Below are positions 1 to 11,500 of a stretch of 64,000 nt of DNA, piece after piece. The position numbers were made by a program, and so were the translations under genes. Source of the stretch: Cyanophora paradoxa (Eukaryota; Glaucocystophyceae; Cyanophorales; Cyanophoraceae); NCBI GenBank assembly GCA_004431415.1, contig QPMI01000039.1:186001-250000 (forward strand), given 5' to 3'. A model generated the notes under the pieces. It made no database searches and was not told the origin of the DNA. It saw nothing but the letters and a program-made list of their open reading frames with translations. Each line of letters opens with the position of its first letter. Within the stretch, counting starts at the first letter, position 1.

Positions 1-445
1 CCGCTCCGCCCCCGCCCCGCCCCGCCCCTCCGGCCCCGCCGCCGGGGCTGAGGGGGCGGCAGGGGCTGGCGATCACGGAGGGCGCCGGGCCGGACGCCTT
101 CGTGCTCCACTACCCCGCCTCGGCCCTCCCCTCGACCCGCCCAGGCCCGCCCCGCCCCGCGCCCGCGCCCCGCGCCCGCGCTGGGCGGACGGGGGCGAGC
201 GGGGGCGCAGCGGTTCGCGGCGCTCTTCCGGCAGCGGGCGCGCTGGGCGCTGGCGGACCTGGAGCCCTACGTGAGGCGCGCGGGGCGGGGCGGGGCGGGG
301 CGCGGGGCCGGGGGCTGAGGGGGCGGGCAGGGGGCTGGTGCAGCCGGGGCAGACGCTGGAGCAGCTGCTGCTGAAGCACACGCGCGCGAGCCGCGACCTC
401 GCGCAGCGCGGCGCCCCCATCTACTACACCGCCCGCGACTACTAG
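1..445 (+). CDS. DSCC1: DSCC1/DCC1-like sister-chromatid-cohesion protein, 3' end of gene (5' part outside window)
   Basis: Three exon pieces at the window edge give the C-terminus of a protein. The first (about 60-130) reads GLAITEGAGPDAFVLHYP, the second (about 205-272) reads RFAALFRQRARWALADLEPY and ends at a GTGAGG donor, and the last (about 330-445) starts after a CAG acceptor and ends YYTARDY-stop. The order RF-x2-LF-x2-R-x2-W-x3-D-x2-PY, then a T-x3-LL-x-K segment and a closing Y-x2-R, matches the end of eukaryotic DSCC1 as I know that family. DSCC1 with CTF8 and CTF18 forms the alternative RFC that loads PCNA during replication and cohesion establishment. Introns are GC-rich and about 55-75 nt. 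The identification rests on about 90 residues, so it is good but not certain. Confidence 0.68.
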
Positions 446-971
446 GCTAGCCGCCTTCCCTCGCCGGCGGCTTCTTGACGTAGCGCCTTCTATGCATGTG
501 GCCAGCTCGAGCTCCATGTGTCCCCTCTTTTCTAGTGCTGCTGAATGACTGGCGGCGCTACGCTTTAATTTGTTGACTCTTCTACGACATGTTCACATAT
601 TATTGTCTGAACGTGTTCCCCTGCACGATTGGGGTGCAGCCGTCGAGGACCATCACGCCGCCGCAGGGCGCGAAGGACGGCGCAGAGATGCGCTCGATCG
701 TGTTTCCTGTGAATGTCCCTTTGCCAGCCTTCCGCACAATTATCGCGCCCTGCTGGTCGTGGACCCTGTGCACGTGGAGGCGGGCTTCAGGGAGAAGCTC
801 GGGCAGTGCGAAGGAAGGTGTGAAGGGGAACTCGGAAGGGGGTGGGGGGGTGGGGGGGGGGGGGGGGGGGCGGGCGGGGGGCGGGGCAGGGGCAGGGACG
901 GGGGGGGGGGGGGGGGGGGGGGCTGCCGATGGGAGAGAGGGGGAGCTCGAGGGGAAAGAGGTGTAGAGGAG
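446..971. other. Convergent 3' intergenic spacer with long poly-G tracts
   Basis: The stretch lies between the stop of the DSCC1-like gene and the stop of the minus-strand beta-helix gene. Bases 446-780 show no convincing exon. Bases 838-925 hold two long G-runs broken by short GGCGGG and GGGAC words. ORFs called through them are simple-sequence translations. No RNA gene was recognised. Confidence 0.6.
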
Positions 972-1819
972 CTAGCGGTCGCACCTGTTGCCCTTGACTA
1001 CGGGGTCCCCATCATTTTGGACGTAGATGGCCGCGAGCGCGTTGCCGTAGACATCGTTGCCCTCGACTTTGCCCCGCCCGTTATCGAGCACGACGATGCC
1101 GGCCTGCTTGCCGTCGTGGACCTTGTTGCCCCGCACGACGGGGTCCGCGCCGGTCTGGATCTCGATGCCCGCCATCACGTTGCCGTAGACGTCGTTGCCC
1201 TCGACTATGCCCCGCCCGTTCTCCCACACGAAGATGCCGCCCTGCTTGCTGTCGTGGACCTTGTTGCCCCGCACGACGGGGTCCGCGCCTGTCGAGATCT
1301 GGATGCCCGCGAGCGCGTTGCCGTAGACGTCGTTGCCCTCGACCGTGCCCCGTCCGTTCTCGTACGCGAGTATGCCGCCCCGCTTGCCGTCGTGGACCTT
1401 GTTGCCCCGCACGACGGGGTCCGCGCCTGTCGAGATCTGGATGCCCGCCAGCGCGTTGCCGTAGACGTCGTTGCCCTCGACCGTGCCCCGCCCGTTTTCG
1501 GACACCGCGATGCCGCCCCGCTTGCCGTCGTGGACCTTGTTGCCCCGCACGACGGGGTCCGCGCCTGTCGAGATCTGGATGCCCGCCAGCGCGTTGCCGT
1601 AGACGTCGTTGCCCTCGACCGTGCCCCGCCCGTATTCGGACACCGCGATGCCGCCCCGCTTGCCGTCGTGGACCTTGTTGCCCTTCACGACGGAATCCGC
1701 GCCAGTCGCGATCAGGATGCCCACAAACGCATTGCCGTAGACGTCGTTACCCTCCGCGACGCCCTTCGCCGACGTGTAGAAGCAGATGCCCGCCCCGCCA
1801 CAGTCGTGCACCGCGTTCC
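972..1819 (-). repeat. Array of about ten 69-bp coding repeats (beta-helix turns)
   Basis: The last exon is made of near-identical 69-bp units encoding 23-residue turns with the core [14 protein letters not shown] and [15 protein letters not shown]. Central units (about 1250-1680) are almost identical in DNA, while units at both ends have diverged. That pattern is usual for arrays homogenised by unequal exchange from the middle. The regular N/D and G positions fit stacked beta-helix coils. Confidence 0.85.
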
Positions 1820-3553
1820 CTGTGCAATTCAGAGTCAAGGGGGCGGGGGCGAGGGTGGGAAGACGAGGGCGAGGGTGGGAAGCCCACCTCGCAGCGTCGG
1901 GGCCGTCCCCTCGTCATGGACTATGATGCCGCTTATAATTAGGCCCGTGCTGGACACGTCGCAGGCCTCCACGACCGCCCGGCTCCCGCCCATGATCAAC
2001 ACTGCCGCTTTATTCGAAGATAGCGCCGTGTTGCGGATCGTGATGCCCTTGACGCTTGGCGCCGCGGGGCCCTTGCAGTGCAGCGTGGGGCCCTGGTTCC
2101 ACTCCAGGACGGCATCCGGCGGCCCGACGATGTGCACCTCCTTGTCCAGCACCAGCTGCTCCTTGTACCTGCGTGACGGATTAGGTGCAAGGATTTGAAT
2201 GAGCCACCCATGGCCGGTTAGTAGTCGGAGGCTCCGGAGGGGCGACGCACTGGCCGGGGGCGAGGCGGATGGTCTGCCCCGCGGCGGCCCGCGCAACGGC
2301 GGCCGCGATCTTCTCGCCCTCCCACACCTGAATCTCTCCGGCGCCGGAGGTCTGCACAGACCATGCTCAGCATGCAGCCACCTGAAATGCCGTGACGATT
2401 TCCACTCACCGCGGCCATGGGCGAAGGTGGTTGAACTATGGCGGCGCTGGGGCCTGGAGCGGGCGTTGTGGACTCCACAGAAACGCTTCCCGCGCTCCCC
2501 GGCGACGAGCTTGAGGAGCCCCGCTGCGGCAGACCACACCTCACCCGAGCTCGCTTGAATCTCCCCGGGAGGGGCCCCGGGAAAGAAGACGTGCTTGCCT
2601 GTGACTGACTTGCGGGCTTGCCGTTGCCGTTGTTCGTCGTCGATCGCCGGTCGCAGATGCTCCCGCCCGGCGGCCGTGGAGAAGGCTGCGCGACAGCGGC
2701 TGCAGGGGCGGCTTTCCACGCGCCCTCCCCTGCCTCCATCGCCTGCACTTCAGCCGCAGCGATCGCTGCCGTGTCTGCCGCCGGCATCGCTCTGCTGCTC
2801 GCTGCTTCCGCCACAGGCGCCGGGGGCGCGTCCTCCAGCCGTTCCTCCGCGCTCGCCGCGCTCTGCTTTGGCTGCGAGCTGTTGGCCGAAAGCACTGCCT
2901 GCGCCGCAGCCGCTGCGATGGCCGCCACCTCCGCCACCGACATCGCACCGGCTGCTCCCGCCGCTGGCGCCGCCGCCGCCGGCGGCGGCGCGCCGGCGCT
3001 CGCTGATCCCGCCGCAGGTGCATGTGCAGGCGCCAGCGCACTCGGCGCCGTCGCCTGCGAGTGCATGCGATGCAGGAAGGGGTGGTGCTCCGTCTCGGGC
3101 CAGTCGCCGCCTCTCCTCGCGATGTAGAAGAACCCGAGGCGGCTGGCCATGGCCGGCATGCGGGTGCCGTCGCCCAGCTTCTCGAAATCGAAGTACCGAA
3201 GATGCGGCTGCTGCCAGTAGAAGTAGAGGCTGAGCTCTGCTGCCGACAGACCCTCGATGCAGAGCTCACGCATCGCTGCCTGCAGCAGCGCCTGCTGCCA
3301 GCTCTCGGAAGGCGGCACCAGGATGCGCACGGGTCCTGCCGCGTCGTAAGCACTTTCCAACGATCAGACGGAGTGTGCTGGCACCTTTCAACCTCGTGAT
3401 CCCGGTCGGGGAGGGCCTGCAGTCGCCCAGCACTCGCACATCCACAGGGACCTCCGGCTGCGACGGCGCTTCCAGCGTGATCTCCTCGTCCGTGCCGGTG
3501 CTCTCAGCATCGGCTTCCGGTTGCTTGCGCTTGCGCGTGCTGCGGCTGGCCAT
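972..3553 (-). CDS. Chimeric protein: basic N-terminal region, Ala-rich linker, C-terminal right-handed parallel beta-helix repeats
   Basis: The ATG at 3553 opens [15 protein letters not shown], a basic nuclear-signal-like start. A 40-nt intron (GTTGAAAG to GGAAAG) joins it in phase to [15 protein letters not shown]. The long second exon carries a conserved-looking region ([27 protein letters not shown]) and then an Ala/Pro/Ser-rich linker. Further introns include 1820-1887 and 2169-2250; joining across them gives [37 protein letters not shown]. This is the classic entry to a CASH/beta-helix domain (a substrate-like "[10 protein letters not shown]" loop followed by strands). From about 2168 to 972 there are about ten 23-residue turns of the type [20 protein letters not shown] and [19 protein letters not shown], ending NRCDR-stop. 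Beta-helix repeats of this sort occur in carbohydrate-active proteins and in FBXO11-type F-box proteins. No F-box was recognised, so the function is open. Splice joins are by eye. Confidence 0.72.
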
Positions 3554-4087
3554 GTCACAGTGTCGGAGCACCCGCCAATTCTTGCGTGGCAGTACCCCCC
3601 GTCAGCCAGTGCAGTGGCAGTGCTGGCAGTGCGGCCGGCCGCGGGCAGCGCCCCGTGCGCCGGCCGCGGGCCTCCATCGGAAATGTTCCAGCGCCGGCGC
3701 CCCGGGCCGACCGGCCAATGCCGGGACCCCGCGCCCATCTCGGGGCCGCCAATTGCAATTCGATTGCCGCGGCCGCGGCTTTCCGCCGAAGTTCGGAAAT
3801 TCACGAATGCGCCCAGTCCGCCGGGGCCCCCACGCCGCAAATCAAAGCCTAATTGAAGCTGCTAGCGATCCTTCACGATGTGCAGGTTGCCCCGACGCAC
3901 AGTGATGCGCAACACCAAGGGACAATGAAGGGTGACTGCTCAGAACTTGATCTGCGACGGCGCCGTTCGTGTGGGGTGAGCGTGGTCGAAGAGCCCTTTG
4001 AATTCCCCGAGCACCGCGCAATCGCTCGCACCTTCTTGTTTTTGCGCTCTTGCTTGTCCGAGAACCTGCGCCGCCCCGGGCCCGCGA
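3554..4087. promoter_or_regulatory. Spacer between two minus-strand genes; presumed promoter of the beta-helix gene
   Basis: These 534 bp lie between the stop of the ZGPAT-like gene (4088) and the start codon at 3553, both on the minus strand. The part at 3620-3800 is GC-rich with repeated GCCGGCCGCGGGC words. The part at 3840-3960 is more mixed. Called ORFs here show no recognisable motif. I see no TATA-like box at a plausible distance. The promoter role is inferred from position only. Confidence 0.4.
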
Positions 4088-6074
4088 TCAGCCCGGCGGC
4101 GAATCGGCGACGGGGTTAGGGGCCCGGGGTACGGCCGCGGCGCACTTCTCCTCCAGCGTCTTCGCCTCCCGCAGGCACTCCGCGAGCTGCGGGGGGTACG
4201 GCCTCGGTTGAGAGGACCGGAGTAAGAAAACGAAGGGCCGGGGTACGGTACCTTGGCGAGGGCCTTCATGCGCTGCTCGGAGAAGGCCCGCTCGGCGTGG
4301 GCGTCCCGGTGCTTCTTCGCCCGCGCCACGGACGCCTCCAAGGAGGCCACCTGCGGGGGGTACGTCAATAAAGCGATGGGGGGAGGGAGGAAGCGGAGGA
4401 CGGGTACGGACCTTCTGCTTGATGGCCTCGGCTTGCTCGCGCGCCTGCGGTAGGGGTACGGCGTGAGGGGGTGAAGGTGAGCGGGGTACGGCGAGGGGGG
4501 CGGCAGGAAGGCGAGGGGGGTACACGCTCGCGAACCTTCAAGAGCTGCCCTCGGAACTCCTGCTGCGTCATTGTGGCGACCTGGGGGGGGGAAGGAGTGA
4601 GATCGGAGGGGGGGGGGTACGGTGCGCTTCGATCGCGGCCGCTCGCCTGCTCGGCGACGGGCGGGGGCCGCTTCTCCTCCTTCGCCGCCGCGCGGCCCAG
4701 GGACGCGTTCAGGAAATCGAATACCCCCCTCTTCCTGGCCTTGGCCTGCTCCCCCGTCGGGTCCTCCGCGTCCACGCCCCCTCCCTTCTTCGCCCGTTTT
4801 CGCCGCACAATGACGACCTGGGTGCAAGTAAGATAGGGGAGGGGTAAGCGCGTCCGCAAGGGGTACGCGCCTTCCTCTTCCCCTTCTCGAACGTCTCTTT
4901 CTCGACGAGGACTGCGCGAGCGGGGGGAGCGGCGTGGGGCCGGGCCGGGCCGGCGGCAGGGGTACGCGAAACGGAACCCCCGTACCCTCCCCGGCCCGCT
5001 CAGCCAGGTCCCCCGCGGCTGCCCCGGCCGTTCTCCTCCAGTTCCGCTCTCGGGACGCCTCCGTCGCCTCCGTCACGTTATCCAGCGACGTACCCTTGGG
5101 CAGCACCGCCTGCCGCGGGTTCGAATCCGGGCGGGGCGAGTAAAGAACGGGCCCGTACCCCGACGGGGATGGCCTGGGCGATGCCGTGCTTCTCCTTGCC
5201 CAGGCCCTTGCCCGGAACGAAGCCTACGCGGGCCGGGGATCAGGACGGACCCGAGGCAGGGGGTACAGAGATTGGCGGGCCGCACCCATCTTTGACATGA
5301 GCTTGGAGGCGACTCCCCGCCGGTCCCAGTCGAAGTGCGAGACCTCGACGCCTTCGCTGGCGTGAGCGGGCGGGCGCGGGGGGCGGGAAGGAAGGAAGGC
5401 GGGCCGCGGCAGAGAGAGGGAGCGCTTGCCTTCGCCCTCGCCGCCCCCCGCGTCGCCGGAGCCGGACGCCTCGCCTCCCCCGCCCCCGTCCTCCCCCTCC
5501 TCCTCCTCAAGGGCCCCCGCCACAGCCGACGCGGGGAGCTCCAGCAGCAGCCCCGTCCCGTCGAACGTGAGGCGGTACCGGACCTGAGGCGCGTGAGATT
5601 TAGAGCGGCGCGCGCGAGGGGGGGAGGCGGCTCGGGCCCGCGCACCACGTCCTCGTCCTCGTCGTACTCGTACGCCTCGACCGTCGCCGGCTGGTACGTG
5701 CCTGCGGGGCGGCGGCATGGGCCGAAAGCCGCGCGCTCCGCCGCGAGGCCGCGCTCCGCACCGTCTCGCCACCGCGCGCGCACTCGAGCGCCTACGTCGA
5801 ACACCTGGATCTCGATCTCCTCGGAGTCGTCCGCCGCGCACCCGCTCGAGCTCGGCTGAGGTTCAGGCTCGGGCGGTTCGGGCTCGGGGGGCTGGGGCAG
5901 CAGGTCACGCGTGATCGCTATCAGTTCGACAAGCTGCTCGCGCAGGGACTGCAGCGCCGCTCGGTCGGCCTCGTCGACGCCTTCCGCTGCAATCGCGGCT
6001 TCGACCTGCGCGAGCTGCTCCTCGAAGCCCGTCAGCCGCTCCATGATCGCCTCGGGCGTCTCCGGTGCCTCCAT
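4088..6074 (-). CDS. ZGPAT: ZGPAT/SPF30-like protein: N-terminal helix, Tudor-like domain, G-patch, C-terminal coiled coil
   Basis: The ATG at 6074 opens an N-terminal helix (LTGFEEQLAQVEAAI, LREQLVELIAITRDLL) very like the start of SMNDC1/SPF30 and ZGPAT. A Tudor-like block follows (VFDVGARVRARWRDG, YQPATVEAYEYDEDED, then VRYRLTFDGTGLLLELP), next an acidic Gly-rich linker, and then a G-patch split by an intron: GVASKLMSKMG then GFVPGKGLGKEKHGIAQ. After it come LPKGTSLDNVTEATEA, VFDFLNASLG and helices ending VPRAPNPVADSPPG-stop at 4088. This order (G-patch, "LP-G-SLD", "VFDFLN", coiled coil) is that of ZGPAT, a nuclear G-patch protein. I cannot find the CCCH zinc finger of the animal protein. 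At least six introns are short, and several begin GTACC and/or end GTACCCC-n-CAG. The gene is divergent from the next across 59 bp. Confidence 0.8.
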
Positions 6075-6133
6075 CTAGCTGGGATTGCAACAAGCAAGCA
6101 GGCTCGCAGGGTACAGCAAGCCACGCCGCATAG
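6075..6133. promoter_or_regulatory. 59-bp bidirectional promoter between divergent start codons
   Basis: The ATG of the ZGPAT-like gene (minus, 6074) and the ATG of the coiled-coil gene (plus, 6134) face away from each other with 59 bp between them. The spacer is less GC-rich than the flanks and contains no obvious TATA box. The two transcripts must share promoter elements or have 5' ends that overlap. Function is inferred from the geometry. Confidence 0.5.
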
Positions 6134-8217
6134 ATGAGCTCGCCCAGCTCGCAGAAACCGCCGACGGGGCGCTCGCAGTCGCCTAGATCGACTCCAGGCA
6201 AGATTAAGAACCTCGGATCGCTGCCAGCGCCGCCACCGACGCCGGCCTCTGCGCGGCGCTCCGTCTTCAGCGAGGCGGAGACGCAAACAGACGCAGACAC
6301 GGATGCACAAGCGCTAGCTGAGAGCTTCACAGCGCTCGATAGAGCATACCACGCCCAGACCCAAGCGCTCGCTGCCTCGCAAGCGGAACTGGCGTCTGCG
6401 CGGGACGAGCTCTCCCGGGAGCGCACGGCGAGGGAGAAGCTGGAGAGAGCAAGCTGTGCGCTGCCTTGGCGCGCCGTATTCCGCGGCCAGGCCGTTCTGA
6501 CTGGCCAACGCAGATGAACTGGAAACACTAGGCGAGCCTCCTGGCGCGCAAATGAACCGGCCCTGCTGACTCGCCCGCGCAGTGGACGAATTAGAGGGCG
6601 AGCTGCGGCGGGAGCAGGAGCAGCGGGACGCAGACGGGGCGAGGCACAGGGAGCGGACGAACGCGGAGATCACGGCGCGGCTCGCCGCGGAGGCCGACCT
6701 CGCCGACGCGCGGCGCGAGGTGCGGGCCCCCGTTCAACGGTTTCCAAGCCGGCCGCGGCTCGCCCCGGCCGGCCCTCAGGCGCCGCCGCAGGCCGAGTAC
6801 GAGCGGGAGCAGTCGCGGAAGCTCCTCGAGGCGCAGCGGGCGAGGGAGGACTCCGTGGCGCGCATGCAGGCGGAGCACGGGGCGATGGAGCGCGAGGTCG
6901 AGGAGGCGCGCGGCGCGGTGCGTATCTACGCCGCGGCGCCCGCCTGCGCCCGCGCGTGCCGCTGAGGCGCCCGGCCGCAGCTACGGAACGCGGAGGCGGA
7001 GAAGCACCGGCTGGTCGACAAGATGCACGCCAGGGACCGAGAGGTTAATCCCTTTGGAATACTATTAATCCCTTGATTCTGATTCTGAGCGATCCCCGCA
7101 GATCTCGCGCTTGAAATCGGAGCTGCAGAAGGCCGCGGAGCGCGAGCGGGAGGTACGCTCGCCTCGACGGTAAGCCGCTCCGGGTTCGAAATTTGATCGC
7201 GCGGGGGCGCAGCTGAAGGCGAAGGGGAGCCAGGCGGTGCAGGACAGGGAGAAGGAGGTGGTCCGGCTTCGCGACGAGAAGGCCGGCCTTCAGAAGCGGA
7301 CGGAGGAGGGCCTGCGGGAGGCGGAGGCGGAGGTCGCGAGGCTCCGCGAGGACGGCGGGCGGCTGGAGGCGCTCGTCGGGGCGGCGCGGGACGAGATCCG
7401 CGAGCTCCACGACCGCCTGCGCCGCGCCCACGCCGTGCTTATTCTTCTTTCTCCCCTTCTAAGTCTTTGTTGAGGGCGGGGGTACAGGCGGTGGAGAAGG
7501 AGCGGAGGCGGCGCGGGGTGGCGGAGGCGGCGATCCGGTCCGAGCGCGAGCTCGCCCACAGGCGCGCCGCGCCCGTACCCCCCTTCCCCCCACCTCAGCT
7601 GAGCTCGAGGGGGGTACAGGGAGGTGGTGGACAAGGACGGGCAGCTCGCCCGCCAGCACGCTGAGCTGGAGGCCCGGTACCCCATCCCCCACGCCCCCTG
7701 TACCCCCTTTCCTCCGCCTTAGAAGAAGCGCCCGGCAGGGTGGCGTTCGAGCGGGAGGAGCGGCTGGCGGCGGAGGCGGCGCGGGGCAAGATGGAGAAGG
7801 CCCTCCGCCTCGAGAAGGTCCCCCGCCGCCCCGCCCCGCCCCGCTCGGCTTTTAGTCCTGCTAACTCCTCCTGCCGCCCCGCCCGGCTCCGCTCGGCTCG
7901 GCTTAGGCCCCGAGTCCTCCCAAGTCCTTGCCTCCGTCTAACGGGGCGGGGCGGGGCGGCAGATGGCGCGCTCGGCGCTGGAGCAGGAGGCCGCCAAGCT
8001 CCGCGCCCGCCTCGGCCTCGAGCGGGGCCCCGACTCCGAGCGGGGCCCCGCCGGTGGCGAGGCGGGGCCGCCCTCGCGCAGGCCGCCGCCGGCTGGGGTG
8101 GGGGCGGGGGCGGGGCGGCCGGCGGGGCCCCCGGGGTCGACGTCTTCGAGGGCCGCGGCGGCGCCCCAGGAGAGGCGGCCCGTCACCGCCTGGGGCTCCA
8201 ACGCCTCCGAGTCGTAG
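6134..8217 (+). CDS. Long coiled-coil protein (many short exons), function unknown
   Basis: The ATG at 6134 opens a Ser/Pro-rich head (MSSPSSQKPPTGRSQSPRS) with possible phosphosites, followed by helix from about residue 60 onward (ALAESFTALDRAYHAQTQAL, ASQAELASARDELSRERT). Later exons continue the heptad-rich pattern: ELEGELRREQEQRDADGA (6590s), EYEREQSRKLLEAQRARED (6800s), ISRLKSELQKAAEREREV (7100s), DREKEVVRLRDEKAGLQKR (7240s) and VVDKDGQLARQHAELEARY (7620s). The last exon ends VTAWGSNASES-stop at 8217. Exons of 50-200 nt are separated by small GC-rich introns, some carrying GTACCCC. There are no catalytic motifs. A cytoskeletal, centrosomal or tethering role would be typical for such proteins but is not shown. 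The convergent neighbour at 8509 is also a coiled-coil protein. Confidence 0.65.
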
Positions 8218-8508
8218 GCTCGTAGCTAGCACCGGCCCTCGCTAGTTGCTACTAACTTGCTAGCTAGCGCCCAGTGGGTGGGTCTGCACTGCGACGGAAT
8301 ACTTTAATTTCATTTCATTTGATCTCTTTCAAAGTTTGCTGCTGTCTTTGAATTCCTAAACGATTCTATCACTAGGGCTACGAGCTACGCTACCCTACGC
8401 TGGCTTCTCTGTCTTCGTCCTGCGCTATAGCTAGGACCGAACTAACGATCAGCACTAACGATCGCCCTAGATCGCACAAAAGCCAAAGGCCGCGGAAAAG
8501 AAAGAAGG
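8218..8508. other. Convergent 3' spacer between two coiled-coil genes
   Basis: This less GC-rich spacer holds the 3' regions of two converging genes. It has repeated CTAGC words near 8222-8268 and TTTCATTT words near 8300-8330. No gene or RNA was recognised. Confidence 0.5.
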
Positions 8509-11500
8509 CTAGAGCATGTTGTCGTTGCTGGAGCCCTCGTGGAGGAGGGCCCCGTCGGCGGCGAGGCAGTCCCCGCCCTCGGCGCCCTCCATGAGCCCCT
8601 CCAGCGCCTCGCACGTCTCCGCGAGGGCGATCCCGCCCGCCGCCGCCACCTCCGCCTCCAGCCGCGCGATCTCCGCCTCGTCCTCCGCCGCCTTCGCTTG
8701 CCGGTACTCCTGCGGGGCGGGCGGGCGGCGAGTCAGCAGCAGCAGCGGCGGCGGAGGCCTGCTCGAGATCGAATTTGAATCAGATCCGGGGCACCGTGTA
8801 GTCCCGAAGGAACTTCTCCATGAACTTGTCGCTCAGCGTCTCCTTGAAGCGGCCGAAGGCGTTCTTGTGCTGCGACACGTGCCGCAGGTCCTCCCAGCTG
8901 TTCGCCAGGCGCATGTTCCCGGGGAGGATCGAGATGAACTCGGCCAGCGCGGGGTACGCCTCCTCATCCAGATCGCCGAACGTGTCGTCCACCAGCACCG
9001 AGAAGAGACCCTGGGGGAGGAGGGGGGTACACGCCGCCGTCAGAAAAGAGGGTGGGGGCAAGGCCACGTAAACCGCGTACCCGGTAGAAGTCCTCGCTGC
9101 TGAAGTCGACGTCGTCGGGGGAAACGGGCGCCTCGGAGGCGGGGCGGGCCTTGGAGGCCTTCGCGCCCCCGCGGCCGCTCGCGTCGAACTCGAACTCGGC
9201 GCCGGGGAGCACGCAGCTCGGCTGGCACCCGTCGCACCCGCTCTCGCCGGCCGCCGCCACCGTCGACTCGCGCTCGAGCGCCTCCTCGAGCTGCTCCAGG
9301 CGCCGCTCCAGCGCGGCGCGCTCCTCCTCCGCCCAGTCCGCCGCCCGCTTTGCCGCCGCGCGCTCCTTGACGAGCAGGCTGTGGTACTCCGAGGCCCGCT
9401 GCGAGGCCGCCGCGACCGCCGCCGAGTCCTCCTCGTCGTTGCGCGCGTCCACCTCCTAAAACCGGCCGCGTCAGCTCGGTCAGCGGGCGCCTGCTAAGAG
9501 GAAGGAGGGGGGGGCGCGCCTCCTTGAGCTGGGCGACTTCCCTGCGGAGCGACTGGACCTGGGTGCGCGCCTGCTTGGCGCCCTGCACGGCCCGGTCCCG
9601 CTCCGCGAACGCGTCCCGCAGGTCCGCGTCCGCGTCCTCCAGCCCTGCCCGACCCCGTCGACTCGGCCCCGACCCCGACCCCCAGCTAGACAGACGGCCT
9701 CGCACCGTTCTGGAGCTCGGTGTTCTCCTTGACGAGCTCGCGGACGCGCGCGCGGGCGCGGGCGAGCTCCTCCTCCGCCTCCAGCGCCCGCGCCTCCGCC
9801 TCCTCCGCCGCCGCCTCCGCCTCCTCCGCCGCCCTCTCCAGCCCCTCCAGCGACGCCTGCTCCCCGCGCGAGCGAGCGGGTCAGCCGGCGCCCTCTCCGG
9901 GGCGGGAGGGGAGGGGAGGGCCGCGCCTGGCACTTGAGGAGGGCCTTGGGGCCGTCGACCCCTTTGGCCGCCTCCGTCTCCAGCGCCGCCCGCTCCTTCT
10001 CCAGCGCCTACGCCGGATCAGTCGGTCGGAATTCCGGGAATCGGGGGTCGGGAGGGGCCGCGCCTCGTTCTCTGCGCGGAGCTGGGCGAGCTCGGCCTGC
10101 GCGCCTTCCGCCTCCGCCAGGCGCGCCTCCAGGGCCGCCTTCTCGGCCTCAAGCGCCGCCGCCCGCCCCTCCGCCTCCTCCGCGCCCTTCAGCCCGCCCT
10201 GCCGCGCGCGCCGCCCGGTCGGGATCCGCCCGCCCGGGAGGGCCGGGGCCGGAGAGGGGGGGAGGGAAGCACCTCGAGCGCGGCGAGCTTGGCCTGCAGC
10301 TCCGCCACGCGCGCCTCGAGTGCGTCGTTCTCCGCCGCCAGCGCCGCCGCGTCCTCGCCCGCCGCCGCCACCGGGTGCTCCGCCTCGTACCGCTGCGCCG
10401 AAAGCGAGGCGGTCGGTCGGTCGGCCGGCGCCGGCGCCGGCGCTGCCGTGCGGGCGGGCGGGCGGGCGGGCGGGCGGGCGGACCGAGAGCTCGCCGCCCA
10501 GTATCTGGGCGTCGATGGGGGCGAGGCGCTCGACGCCGCTCGCGACGCCCTCGAGGATGTCGGCGTCGCTGGCGCCGCTCGGCTGGTAGTCAAACAGACG
10601 GCTCGCGATGTAGAACACGTCCTGCTCGGCCCCGCACGCCCGCCCGTCAGACGAGACGCGCCGAGGCGGGGCGGGGCGCCGCGGGGGCGGGGGCGCGCGC
10701 GCCTGGAACTTCGGGTCGCCCATCAGCTTCTGAAGCGTCTGCAGCGTCGCGCGGTTCGCCGCGTCCATATCCTCGTACCCCTCCAGCACGCCCAGCCCCG
10801 CCTCGCCGCCCCCGTCCTCCCCTTCGCCGCCGCCGCCGCCGCCGCCCTCCGTCCCGCCCGCTTCTAGCTGCCCCTCTCCCGAGGGCTCGCCCTGCTGGGC
10901 CCCGTTTGCTGCTGCTGCGCCCTGTTCGGCGGCTGGCGCTGCGCCCAACTCTTGCTGTTGCGACCCGTCTGCTGCGGCGGCGCCCTGTTGTTGCTGCTGA
11001 GCCCGTTCTTGCTGCTGCGCCCCGCCTTCTGCGGCAGCGCCCTGTTCTTGCTGCTGCTTCTTGCCATGTTGCTGCTCCGCATCCTGCTCTTGTGCACTGC
11101 TGGGGTCACTGGCGTTCTGCGACCCTGAAGGCTCCTGCGATTCTCCGCTCGGTGCTGAGGAATCCACGAACAACTGCACGAATCCGTCAACTTTCAAAGG
11201 CCCGCAAGGCGGATCGGCGCGTGGCCCGGCGCGATGGGCAGCGGACCTTCAGCTCGGCGCTCACAGCGGCGTCCGTCTCAGCAATCGCCACGAGCTGCTG
11301 CAAATTGGCGTTGACCTGCAGATGCGAGAACATTCAAGGATCATGTCGAGGCCTCGCGGCACGGCGGTACGGGCTCGGCGCACCCAGTCGGTCGGCGAAG
11401 TGATGGATGGCCCATCGCCTGCAGGAAGGCTGGCGAAGGCGGAGGCTGTGGCCGGATACGATGCAGCGAAGTTGGAGTTCGAGTTGTACTGCGTGGCGAG

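Noticed and set aside
838-930. Possible CRISPR or regulatory G-quadruplex array
   Set aside because: It is plain poly-G with irregular interruptions in an intergenic spacer. There is no repeat-spacer structure, and quadruplex function cannot be argued from the sequence alone.
972-2198. Plus-strand ORF with [13 protein letters not shown] repeats
   Set aside because: It is antisense to the beta-helix repeat array. The minus strand has coherent exon joins and a recognisable fold.
5110-5150. GGGTTCGAATCC box resembling a tRNA T-loop
   Set aside because: It lies within the ZGPAT-like gene and no cloverleaf can be drawn around it.
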